Below, piece by piece: positions 44,723 to 55,612 of a stretch of DNA of 64,000 nucleotides (positions within the stretch are counted from its first letter, which is position 1; each line of letters begins with the position of its first letter). This stretch comes from Arachis hypogaea (taxonomy: Eukaryota > Streptophyta > Magnoliopsida > Fabales > Fabaceae). The DNA lies in assembly GCF_003086295.3 (NCBI RefSeq), contig NC_092048.1, positions 105,478,276 to 105,542,275 of the forward strand, read 5' to 3'. Position numbers and translations under genes: made by a program. The notes below the pieces were generated by a model, which saw only the letters and a list, made by a program, of their open reading frames with translations, did not search any database and was not told where the DNA came from.

Positions 44723-46194
44723 TGAAAGAACTGAAGATTGATGGTTTAAAAGTTATAGTAAACTCTCGTTGCAAGTATAGTTACTAAACCAAGCAATCAA
44801 CCTTTCTTACAAACGTTTTGGTTGTCACAAGTAACAAACCTCTAAATAAATTGATAACCGAATTATTCAAACCTCGGGTCGTCTTCTCAAGGAACTGCAT
44901 GGAAGTATATTCTTATTATTGGTTATGAAGATTGTAAATTGGGGTTTCGAAGGTGAGGAACAAGTAATTTAAATTGCAATTAAAGTAAGTAAAAGACTGT
45001 AATTTAAATAAATAACTGTAAAACACACTTTTGGCAAGGTATGAGAAATTAGAAGTCCTATCCTAGTTATCCTTATCAATGATGATGAAAATTGAATCTT
45101 AATTCCACTTAGTTAACCTTTGCTAGAGCAAGGGAAGGTCAAGTGACTAATTAGTTAGATCCTCAAATTCTAGTTAATCCCTAAGGAAAGACTGGGATTA
45201 TTGAAGTTCAATTCAATTAGCAAAGATAACGATTATCAATCATGTTTGAGTTTGATAACTCCTGAGTTACTGATTTCTTAACCAAGACCGAAAGGGGGAA
45301 AGTAAATCTACTGGAATAGAAATGTCTTCAGGTTGGGGATAAAAGTAACATAAATAAAAGAAAGCAATATTAAACTGAAATACCTCAAATAACATTAATT
45401 CAAAGAGTAATCTATAACATAGAAGAATACATAATTAAATTGAGAACATAATAAAAAGGAATATTGAACCTGGTAAAGAGATAATCCGGAAAGCGAATAA
45501 AATCCTAAATCTAAATCCTAATCCTAAACAGAGAGGAGAGAACCTCCCTCAAAGCTACATCTAATTCATGAATACTAACTAATTGGAGACTCTCCCTGAA
45601 TGGATGCATTCCCCCACTTTATAACCTCTGCTCTATGCCTTCTGGACTTAGATTTGGGCCAAAAAGGGCTTCAGAATTTGCTATGAGCGTTTTCTGCAAT
45701 TTCTGGTGCGTGGCCTCTGTCACGCGTCCGCGTGGGTCACGCGGTCGCGTCATCGGAAGTTTTTTCCTTGTCACGCGGTCGCTTCAGTCATGCGTCCGCA
45801 TCATATGTGTTTCGCTCAAGGCGCGCGATCGCGTCAGTCACGCGGTCGCGTCAATCACGCGGTCGCGTCGCTGCTGATTCGTGCTGGCATGCGGCCGCGT
45901 CGTCCATGCGATCGTGTGGTTGCCAGTTTCTTCAAAAACTCTGTTTTATGCTTCTTTCCAATTTTGTATGTTTCCTTTCCATCCTTTAAGTCATTTCTGC
46001 CTTAGAAGATCTAAAACTACTCAACACACGAATCACGGCATCGAATGGAAATAAAAGGTAATCAAAATAATTATTTTTAAGCATAGGAAACATGTTTTTC
46101 ACATACATCACATAATAAGGAAGGGAAAGTAAAACCATGCAATTAATATCACTCAGATTAAGCACAAAATATATCATAAAATATGGGTTTATCA
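44723..46194 (-). repeat. 3' LTR of element G
   Basis: 1,472 bp, TGATAAACCC at 46194 to CTTTCA at 44723 on minus. U3 has a GC-rich palindrome array (45718-45915) and a TATA box TTATAAAG (minus, 45617-45624) directly after it. U5 includes GAAGACGACCCGAGG and TTGGTTTAGTAACTATACTT blocks. The inner side meets AAGTGTGGAGAGGT, a short purine-rich primer. Confidence 0.82.
45718..45915 (-). repeat. ACGCGGTCGCGT palindrome array in U3 of G
   Basis: Repeated CACGCGGTCGCGTCA and related units, eight or more copies in 200 bp. The same motif returns at 62345-62815 inside the element. Confidence 0.85.
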
Positions 46195-46232
46195 ACCTCT
46201 CCACACTTAAACAATAGCATGTCCTCATGCTA
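46195..46232 (-). other. Terminal hairpin and polypurine region of G
   Basis: TAGCATG-AGGA-CATGCTA (46232-46215 on minus), then TTGTTTAAGTGTGGAGAGGT up to the LTR. The loop and spacing match C/E/F/H, while two stem pairs are swapped (T-A to A-T). Confidence 0.75.
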
Positions 46233-46391
46233 AGTCCAAGATAAAGAGTAAGTTAAGGTTAAAGTGGTGGAATCTTATGCAATGCAATCTACTCTAAATG
46301 CAACTACCTACATGCATCATGCAATTCTTAATTGTTATTCACTTGTATATAAAGCTTACATGTAGTTGAATTAATTCACATTCTCAAGGAG

Positions 46392-46422
<31 letters not shown>

Positions 46423-48171
46423 GCCAAACCTTAGATAATGATAAAGCACTTTTACAGTTGAGATGGGAGAGAAAAACATTTTATAAACTTGCAAGACAAT
46501 TAATCATTCAAGCAGAGATATATGTTAATGAGCTATTGAACCCTCACTGGATTTTGTGTTTACTCTCTAGTCACTCAGTGTTTATTGGGTTAATCACTCT
46601 ATTCTTCTTTTTATCCTTCCTTTCTATAACTTTGTTCTTCATCTAACCAATCAACAATTATAGAATATAGGCATACAAAATTCATGAGGTCTTTAATTAA
46701 GGTTGTAATGGGGCCAAGGTAAAGGTAAAGGTATACGTATAAGGCTAAGTGAGCTAATTAAGCGAATCCTTGATTAGTCTAAGATCTCACCTAACATACA
46801 TACTTTGTAAAGCAAAACTTCTTTACCTATGTTCCCACTTTTTCCCACTTTTGATGTTACATGCTCATAGTTTAACTTTTGTCCCATGTGCATTTATTTT
46901 GCATTTGGGGAATTCTTTTGTATCCCCTTTATTCAAATACTGAAGAATAACATTTTTTTATTGCACATGGTAATTCAATTATTTGATTTTATATGAGCAT
47001 GCTTCCCAAAATTTTATTTGAATAATTTTGTTCTTTTCAACTTCTCTACCTTTTGTTTTTATCATCCATGTTCCCAATATGTTTCCCACACTTAAACAAT
47101 TACACACTTTCTATCTTAAGCTAACCAAGGATTCAACTTGGGATTTTTATTTTGTTTTTCTGCTTAAGGCTAGTATTGTGGTTTATAGAATAAGAGGGGG
47201 TTTAACGGGTTCAAGGGGGCTGACAAGGGTGATGTAAAAGGTAGGCTAATTTGGGATAAGTGAGCTAAAATCAAACAATGGTCTCAATCACTCTCTTGGT
47301 ATGTATTTCTATTCTATAATTGGACATATAGATTAAAACAATGTAAAGAACATCAGAATAAAAAAGAAGGGCGGAACACACAGGAATAAAATATTATGGT
47401 TTGAATGTAACCATACAATTAAGCTCAAAACTCACAGGCTGTGTGTTCTCTAACTCAAAAATCATATATCAGTTATGTATGTCATGCAAGTAAAATTAAA
47501 AGTTCCCATTATTCTCAATGTAAAACTTAAGGTGGCTTTAAAGTTCTAATGTTTCTCCTTGATGAAATGTTGTTAACTAACTAACATTTAATGCTATATA
47601 TACAAGGTGTGTAGATTGTTTCTATTATGTCCATGTTTCTAGTTTACTTCCTTTTTATATTTTCAAATTAAACTAAGCTATCTTATGCTAAAAAGGGTAA
47701 ACTATACTAATTAATCCACAATTTCTATAACTAATAAGTTAGAATTGCAACTAAACTAAATGGTTAAAATATGAACTAAAAATGCAAAATGCAGAAATAG
47801 AGTAGAAATACATGAAAATAGCAATGTATAAGTACTGAGAAAATAAAAATAAAAATAAAGAGAAAAATACAGAAAAATAGCAAAATAAAATGAAAGAGTC
47901 TATAGTGGTTTACCAAAAAAATACGCCAGAGATGGCGACCTCCCCACACTTATAATGAAGCATCGTCCCTGATGCTCACTCAAGCAGGGTGTGAAGGGGT
48001 GTCATCACTGGAAGGGTGGGTAGCTGGAGTCTCTGTGGTGGTGGTCTGAGCATCTGCCTGCTACAGAGGAGGTGCTGACTGAATAGGGATCTCTGGGTCT
48101 ACAGCCTGAATCTGAGGTGGAGCCTCCTGATGTGATGCAGCCTGCTCTGTGCCTGCCTGCGCAGCCTCGCT
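46233..48171 (-). other. 3' non-coding region of G
   Basis: Includes a TA microsatellite at 46394-46422 and long A/T-rich stretches; no supported ORF. At 47985-48171 the minus-strand frame of ORF3 continues after its first stop with Gln/Pro/Thr-rich sequence and more stops, so ORF3 was once longer. Confidence 0.6.
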
Positions 48172-49177
48172 CTATGGATGGGTCTCTGCCTCGTGATCAT
48201 CCGCCTCCTCCTCAGATGGTGTGTCAAGCTCTGAGGGAATGTCGTTGCCAGATCGGATCATCAGCTTCAGATGCTCATAGCGTCGCTTGTTGCGACGCTC
48301 CTTCTGGTCGAGCCGCCGAAACAGGCGGTGCACTAGGTGATAAATTGGCTTTGAGGCAGGTGGAGGTGCAGTGGTGGTAGCAGGGGTGGCTGGGGTAGCT
48401 GTGGAGGAAGAGGGGCCGGCAGATGGTGTGGCTGTCTCAGCAGTAGTAGTGAGGAATGGAGGCCTGTAGCCCAAAGCCAGAAAGTTCCTGCTATGAGGAA
48501 GAATCTTCTTGCATTCTGCAACAGGTGGCTTCTCATCAGCATCCTCCCAAGGCACGTCAGCTCGACGGCCTAGCTGTGTAATCAGATAAGGAAAGAGTAG
48601 AGTACCTTGGACGTGGACCCTGGCCATATAGTACCAAATAAAGCGTGGCAGGTACAGGTCCTTACCTTCCATCACACACCATAGGAGGGTGATCATAGCG
48701 GCATGGATCTCTGTCTCATGGGTACTCGGCATGACAAAATTGCTCAGGATCTGGTGCCATAGCCGAGCCTCATCATTTAAGTAAATCCGCTTGATTCCCT
48801 TAGGCATGGTGGTGTTCTGACCCATGATCCATGGAACGGTCGGGTCAAGTGCTATCCTGGCCTTGACTGCATCCCAGTCAAATCTCATGAAGCGCATGTC
48901 CTTCTCAGCCTTTTGATAACCATCCAGTTGATCGGTTTTAGGCAAAAGTTTCAGAACATCCTCTATGGCCTCTTCAGTGACCAGAATCTGTTTCCCTCTA
49001 AGGTTCACTGCATCTAGGGAAGTTTTGAAGTAATTGCAGTAGAATTCCCTTACCCAAGATGCATTGACCTCAGTCAGGGTTCTCTCCAGGAAGAACCAGC
49101 CTCTTTGTTTGATCTGATCAGAGGTATATTGCTAGAGTTCTTCCGGGATCTTCAGAGTCCTCTCCAAGTACAGGTTC
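48172..49177 (-). pseudogene. ORF3 of element G, main part (split by H)
   Basis: Minus-strand frame from the H insertion. IKQRGWFFLERTLTEVN and VREFYCNYF carry the shared RGW...EFY pattern. It continues with LRGKQILVTEEAIEDVLKL, DEARLWHQILSNFVMPSTH, HAAMITLLWCVMEGKDLYLP, RFIWYYMARVHVQG and a Pro/Thr/Ala-rich tail with LDQKERRNKRRYEHLKLM. Stops at 49132-49134 and 48172-48174. It matches my memory of 'putative plant transposon protein' domains; function unknown. Four or more aromatic-rich stretches are present but none is a clear membrane segment. Confidence 0.82.
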
Positions 49178-51662
49178 TGATGCCAGGGCATTTTGGCCAG
49201 TTTCACTGACCTTTTCTTTACTGTTTTTAGGGTAGTTTCATGCATTTCCTTAGGAAATAAGCTAGTTTTGGGTAGATATTCACTTACATCTTGATTCAAG
49301 CATACATTGTGCACTTTACATGATTTCATGAGGATTTTGCATGAATTTAAGGACAAAATTGGATGTTGCATTTCCCATGACTTGGACTAGAACTTTGATG
49401 CACGTTATTGCTTGATTTCAGGACAAAGGAAGCAAAGAAGAACCACATTAGTGGCTACATTAGTTACACTAACGTTAACACTAACGTGGAATGGGAGTAA
49501 CTTGCAAAGTTAATGAGAAAAGTGATTGCCAATAACGCTCTCGAAGCCATCATTACCCACGTTAAGAGTCACGTTAACTTAGTTAACGTGAACTCTAACG
49601 TGGAAGTAAAGAAATGGAGCCAACGTTAGTGACACTTAACATTATCACTAACGTTGGACCAAGATCATGAGTGGCCACGTTAGAGTCCACGTTAACTTAG
49701 TTAACGTGGCCTCTAACGTTAAGAAGAAAGGGGGGGGGGAGCCAACGTTAGTGACACTCAACATTGTCACTGACGTTGGCCAAAGCACATTAAGCCACGT
49801 TAACTCCCACGTTAACCTAGTTAACGTGGGAAGCTAACGTGAAGGAACAAAGTGGTCGACAATGTTAGTGACACCCAACATTGTCACTAACGTTGGAAGA
49901 ACACAAGCCCCCAATGAGCCACGTTGACTCCCACGTTAACCTAGTTAATGTGGAAGCTAACGTGAAGAAAGAAGGTGATCGCCAACGTTAGTGACACCCA
50001 ACATTGTCACTAACGTTGGAAGGAGCCACACATGCCACCATGAGCCATGTTAACTCCCACGTTAACTTACTTAACGTGGAAGCTAACGTGGACAAGGGAA
50101 AGATGAGCCAACGTTAGTGACACTCAACTTTATCACTAACGTTGGAGATGGCTAGCAAGGCCACGTTAGAAGCCACGTTAACTAGTTAACGTGGACTCTA
50201 ACGTGGAAAATAGGGGCAATTTGGAACGTTAGTGACAATGGTAAGTGTCACTAACGTTCTCGAAGGATGGCAAGCCTATGTTAAAGGAGCCACGTTAACT
50301 AAGTTAACGTGGACTCTAACGTAGGGAAGGGGGAGGCTTCTCAACGTTATTGGGAAAGTTGAGTCCCAATAACGTGTGCGAAGGACATAGTGGAAACGTT
50401 AGTAGCAACGTTTGTGCCACTAACGTTGAGGTTAACGTGGCTTTTAACTTTGGTGAGGAACGTTAGTGAAAAAGGTGATTGTCACCAACGTTCTCGAACC
50501 CATATTTTCACTGAACGTTAACACCACTAACTTCCTGAGCCAAAGCCCCTGCCCACTTCATACTTTCTCTCTGCGAGTAAAAGCTAAGCCCAATGAAGAA
50601 GAGAACTGCTTCAAACTCAAGATCCAAAGGCCCAAGACTAGAAGAATCAACTAGAAGAACAGAAGAGTAGTATATATAGGAGTAGCTTTGAAATATTTTG
50701 GGAGTTGGAAATTATAGGGAGACTCTTAGCATAGGAACTACTCTTTGTATTTACTTTCTCTGCACTTCTAAGTTTTCATCATGTATTCTCCATCTTTGTT
50801 TTCATTTTCCAGAGCTATGAACAACTAAACCCCTGTCATTGGGTTAGGGAGCTCTGTTGTAATTTGATGGATCAATACTAGTTTTCATTATTCTTTTTCT
50901 ATCTTTTCTCTTGATTTTACTTGAAAGCTTTCGATCTTCATCCAATTGAGTAGTTATCTTGAAAAAGAAGCTATTCATACTTGGATCTCTTCTGAACCTT
51001 GAAAGAGGAATGAAGAGATCAAGCTAGAAATGCTTTCTCATGCTGGACCAAATTGGGTTTGGATGGATATGTGACTATAATCCTCTCAACACTTGGTTTG
51101 GGAAATGCATGTGGTATAATCAGTGACCATACTTCATCTCTTCTCATGAGCAATTGACCAAGAAATTGGCTATTGATCAAGATTTGAGAGATTGAATTAC
51201 AAGAAATTGTAATTCAATCACTTAAGATTGCCAAGGAGATCAATGAGTGCATTGATTGAGGAAGAGATGAAAATGAAATTGATCCGGAGAATGCAACATC
51301 TCCTAAGCCTAATGAACTCCCCATTTCTGATCTTACCCATTCTCTTTAATTTCTGTTATTTACTTTAATGAGCAATTCCCCCATTCCCATTTACAATTCT
51401 GCAATTTACCTTCAGTCATTTACTTTCAGATCTATAATTCTAGCATTTACTTTCCTGTCAATTACCTTCCCGCCATTTTATTTTCTGCAATTCTCAACTC
51501 AAATTCTGGATTCGCTCAACTAGAACAGTCCTCTAATTAAAGTTGCTTGATCAATCAATCCTTGTGGGATTCGACCTCACTCTATTGTGAGTTTTTACTT
51601 GACGACAAATTTGGTACACTTGCCGAAGGAAATTTATTGTAAGACAAGTTTTCCGTGCATCA
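49178..51662 (+). repeat. 5' LTR of element H
   Basis: Array of inverted repeats 49445-50530; TATA box TATATATAGG (50671-50680); end GTGCATCA. Confidence 0.95.
49445..50530 (+). repeat. ACGTTAGTG / CACTAACGT inverted-repeat array in U3 of H
   Basis: About nine units of roughly 120 bp. Each pairs a CACGTTAAC...GTTAACGTG palindrome with ACGTTAGTGACAC...GTCACTAACGT. It is repeated in the 3' LTR at 58465-59550. Differences between the two copies are concentrated in ACGT/ATGT positions. Confidence 0.9.
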
Positions 51663-51668
51663 AGTTTA

Positions 51669-51688
51669 TGGCGCCATTGCCAGGGATT
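51669..51688 (+). promoter_or_regulatory. Primer-binding site of H, tRNA-Asp type
   Basis: TGGCGCCATTGCCAGGGATT; two mismatches to tRNA-Asp. Confidence 0.88.
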
Positions 51689-51944
51689 GATTGTGCATCA
51701 ACAATGATTAGATTAGAGGATAACTAGATTGAGCATTTTATTTTTGTTTGATTTAAATTTCTGTTTTAGTCATTTACTTTCTGTTTTAGATAACTTGTTC
51801 CCTTCCCCCTTACTTTTTCTTTGTTATTTACTATTCATCTCACTAACCCACTAATTGTTTAATATATTGCATCACTCACACTAACAGTAATTCTGACAGA
51901 TATACTTTCTGCACCTATTCTCTTTGCTTGTACTTGTTGGTTGT

Positions 51945-54770
51945 ATGACAGGGAGAAGAAGCGGAGCCTCAATTTCCTTTGATTCTGAACCTGAGAGAAC
52001 CTTCCTTAGACTAAGGAGGGAGGCAAGAGAAAAATGTGTAGTTGGTGCTGAAGAAGAGGAGGAACACTTTGAGGAATACTTTGAACCAAACATGGAAGAA
52101 AACATGGAAAACCATCATGAAGAAGAGGCTCACAACCATGGCAGAGGAGGTCGAGAAAATCATGCTGGGGAGGATAGAAGAGTTTTAGGCTCTTACATCA
52201 ATCCAAACCCAGGAAACTGTGGAAGTAGCATTCAAAAGCCAACCATCCATGCCAACAATTTTGAACTGAAGCCACAACTCATCACCCTTGTTCAGAACAA
52301 CTGTTCGTTCGGAGGGAGTGTCCAAGAGGACTCCAATCAACATCTAACCACCTTCCTGAGAATATGTGACATAGTAAAATCTAATGGTGTTCATCTTGAC
52401 GCCTATAGACTGCTCTTATTTCCATTCTCACTCAAGGATAAGGCAGCCAAGTGGCTGGAATCTTTCCCAAGGGAAAGCTTGACAACTTGGGAAGACGTGG
52501 TGAACAAATTCTTAGCAAGATTTTACCCTCCTCAACGAATCAATAGGCTGAGAGCTGAAGTCCAAACTTTTAGGCAATAAGATGGTGAGACTCTATATGA
52601 AGCATGAGAGAGGTTTAAAGACCTAACAAGGAGGTGCCCACCAGATATGTTCAATGAATGTGTGCAGCTGCACATTTTCTATGAAGGGCTCTCTTATGAG
52701 TCAAAGAAGGCTGTAGACCATTCATCCGGAGGATCTTTGAACAAGAAGAAGACTATTGAGGAAGCCATAGATGTCATTGAAACAGTAGCAGAGAACGACT
52801 ACTTCTATGCTTCCGAAAGAGGGAACACAAGAGGAGTAATGGAGTTAAATAATGTAGATGCTCTGCTGGCCCAAAATAAGCTCATTACCCAGTAGCTGGC
52901 TGACCTCACCAAGAAGATGGAGAGGAACCAAGTAACAGCAGTATCCACTTCATCAACAACCCAAGAAGGAGTGAATGAAGAAGCAGAGGGTAGTCAGGAG
53001 CAAGCCAACTACATTGGGAATTCACTTAGGAAAAACCATGATCCATACTCCAAGACCTACAACCCTGGATGGAGGAATCACCCAAACTTTGGGTGGGGAA
53101 ATCAACAAGACCAAAGCCTTGATCAAAGACGCCCAAATCCAAACAATGCAGCCACCCAACACTTCACATCTAGACCATATCAACACCCCCATAACAACAA
53201 CTCCCTACATTCATATCAAGGCCAGAATAACCCTACTCAGCCTGACCTGTCATCATTTGATGAAAGAATCTCAAGGATTGAGAATCTACTTGAAGGCCTA
53301 AGCAAGGAGATTCAAGACAACAAGGTCTTCAAGGAGGAAGTGCGAGACAGTTTCAAGAACCAGGGAGACACAATCAAGAGGTTGGAATCTCAAGTAGGAT
53401 ATCTCTCTAAGCAAATTCCCAAACCCACAGATGGATTCCCAAGTGACACAGAGAAGAATCCGAGAGGTGAAACAAAGAAGGTAAGATGGGAAGATTGCAA
53501 GATGGTCACTATAAGTGAAAAGGAGACTGAGGACAAGCCAAGCAAGCTGTCAGAACAACCTGAAGATACCTCAGTAGAGAAGGTGGAAAAAGATTACCAA
53601 GAACCAGAAATCTCAAAACAGGAGTTGCTGAGACTCTATGCACCTTTTCCCCAACTGCTCAAGGGAGCTGTGGAAAGGAGAATATACTCAAGATTTCTTG
53701 ACTTATTTGCATCTCTGCATGTGAACATACCATTCATCAAGACTATCCAACAAATACCTGCATTCATCAAGTACATGAAGGAGTTGCTTCCCAGGAAAAG
53801 CTCATTCAAGGGAGGCCAAACTATAGTGATGAACAAGGAGTGCAGTGCCCTCATTCAAATGCAGTTGCCTACAAAAAGAAAAGATCCAGGGAGTTTTCAT
53901 GTCCCCTGTGCCATAGAAGAAACAATGTTTGATAGAGTACTCTGCGATTTGGGAGCAAGCATCAACTTAATGCCTCTATCCCTGGTGAAGAGGCTGCAGA
54001 TCAATGAGATATTGCCCACAGATGTAGTCATCAGGCTGGCTGACAAAACTCAAAAACAAGCAAGAGGGGTGGTGGAAAACGTGTTGTTAAAGGTGGAGAA
54101 ATACTTTCTTCCCACAGACTTTGTCATCTTAGACATGGAAGAGAGTCACACTCACCCAATCATATTGGGAAGACCATTCCTAGCTACAGCCAGAGCACTC
54201 ATAGACGTGGAGCGAGGGGAGCTAATATTAAAGATCCATGATGAACAACTCAGCTTCAATGTCTTCAAAATCTCCCAAGAAACTGACCAAGAAAACAAAG
54301 AACTAAGCAATGATCATAACGGGATGCTGACAGAGGAAACAAGCACTGAGGCACCACCAACACATCTGAGAACCCCACTGAATGATGAACAAGGCAAACA
54401 GCAATCGTCACAGCTCAAGGAGAAGCTGGAGGAACCTAAACCACCAGAGGCATGTGAAGACAACAACAAAATTCACTTAAAAGAAGAAGTCGCCAAGAGC
54501 AGGGAAGCATCAAAAGGGACAAAGAAGAAGGTACCAAGGGGGTAGAGGAACAAGAAGATCCCTACGGAAGGCCTCTCTCCAGGAGATAAAGTGATTTCAG
54601 CTTACTTCCCAGATATCCCCCCTAATTTCCCCACTGTACCATCTCAGTTACCTAAGGTCTTCACTATCAACAGAGTTCTTTCCTTGGAACATGTAGAGAT
54701 CATTGATACAACCAATGGATATAAGTCCAAGGCAAGAGGGGAGGACTTGAAGCATTATCAACCACCCTGA
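51945..54770 (+). pseudogene. gag-pro: gag-protease of element H with integrase-C-terminal-like tail
   Basis: One frame of 942 codons, start MTGRRSGASISFDSEPER. Gag core RLLLFPFSLKDKAAKWLES near residue 160; NHPNFGWGNQQDQ linker; protease [17 protein letters not shown] near residue 665 and [20 protein letters not shown]. Stops at 52578, 52606, 52893 and 54543. After 54545 the same frame goes on for 74 codons: SPGDKVISAYFPD, LPKVFTINRVLSLEHVEIID and LKHYQPP, then TGA at 54768. This tail lines up with the last part of the F integrase (GQQVL..., GPFLVTKV...HIEIM, LKHY), so H appears to have lost everything between protease and the integrase end. A first-frame stop count of four means it is not translatable as such. 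Confidence 0.87.
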
Positions 54771-55612
54771 TGAAGGAGAAACGTCAAGCTAGTGACGCTA
54801 AAGAAGCGCTTCATGGGAGGCAGCCCATGTTTTATTAGCTTTTACTAGTGAATAAGTCAATATTCATAAATTCCAACCCAAACTTGGTGAAGTCCTTATA
54901 TTGCAGTATATAGTGAAGAACAAGTTTGGTGTTCAAAGCGTACCAAAAAAGCATGAATGCAACAGAGAGCATTCTAGTCTTGGAGCTTTGAACAAAACTT
55001 TTCATCACAATGATTCAAACTAAGTTTGGTGTCACCCCATGGTGCCACCAAAATGCATAAAGGGATACACAGTTAGTTAGTTAGTTGGAGTTCATGAATA
55101 AACAATCTAATCTTTTCTTCTCTTTATTATTTTAGCCGTAAAAATCTAAATTGATTTTTTTTATGATATTTCTTACTTTTCTTGTTTGATCTTTATAGGG
55201 AAAGGAAAGGAGCATTGAAAGAGATTGATTGGACAATTTAATGGGAAAGGTTTGGCCACTTCATGAAGAGGGCACTACACACGTGCCTCAAGGGGGAATG
55301 CATTGGGAATGGTTGCCATGCAACATTGGAGGAAGAACAAACTTGGAAAGTGAACCAACTCCATCATAAAGTTGAGAATCCTCGTGCGTACTCCATATAA
55401 AACCCCATCCGTTCATCATACACCAATCCCATCAATCCACACCTTTCATCTCTTCATCACTTCTCTATATAAGTGAATCAAATCCACACCATCTCCACAT
55501 TCGAAATTCATACCCCTTGCACTTCACTTTCCAGCAACCAATTCTTCAACTTCCCACTCTCTAAATCCCACATCTCTTCCCTTCACTACACCCTTTTGCT
55601 TTAACTTCATTC
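54771..55612 (+). promoter_or_regulatory. Region between gag-pro and ORF3 of H: double hairpin, AAGTTTGGTGT motifs, TATA boxes
   Basis: Hairpin 1 CGTCA-AGCTAG-TGACG (54782-54797); hairpin 2 CATGGG-AGGCAG-CCCATG (54812-54829). AAGTTTGGTGT at about 54922 and 55022. TATA boxes TATAAAA (55396-55402) and TATATAA (55466-55472), the second 141 nt before the ORF3 ATG in a C/T-rich leader. Unlike C, E, B and G there is no palindrome array here. Confidence 0.65.

Larger units (their letters stand above)
44723..49177 (-). mobile_element. Element G, left part: third LTR family, nested in D
   Basis: Minus strand: 3' LTR 44723-46194, 3' non-coding region, ORF3 up to 49177 where H is inserted. The D-G boundary follows from comparison with E, which continues past GAGGCTC. 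G resumes at 60679 and leaves the window at 64000. Confidence 0.85.

Noticed and set aside
46394..46422. TA repeat as a possible regulatory element
   Set aside because: Simple microsatellite in a non-coding stretch; nothing ties it to regulation.
49445..50530. Regular repeats suggestive of a CRISPR array
   Set aside because: Plant retrotransposon U3; repeats are palindromic, vary in spacing and have no unique spacers or cas genes.
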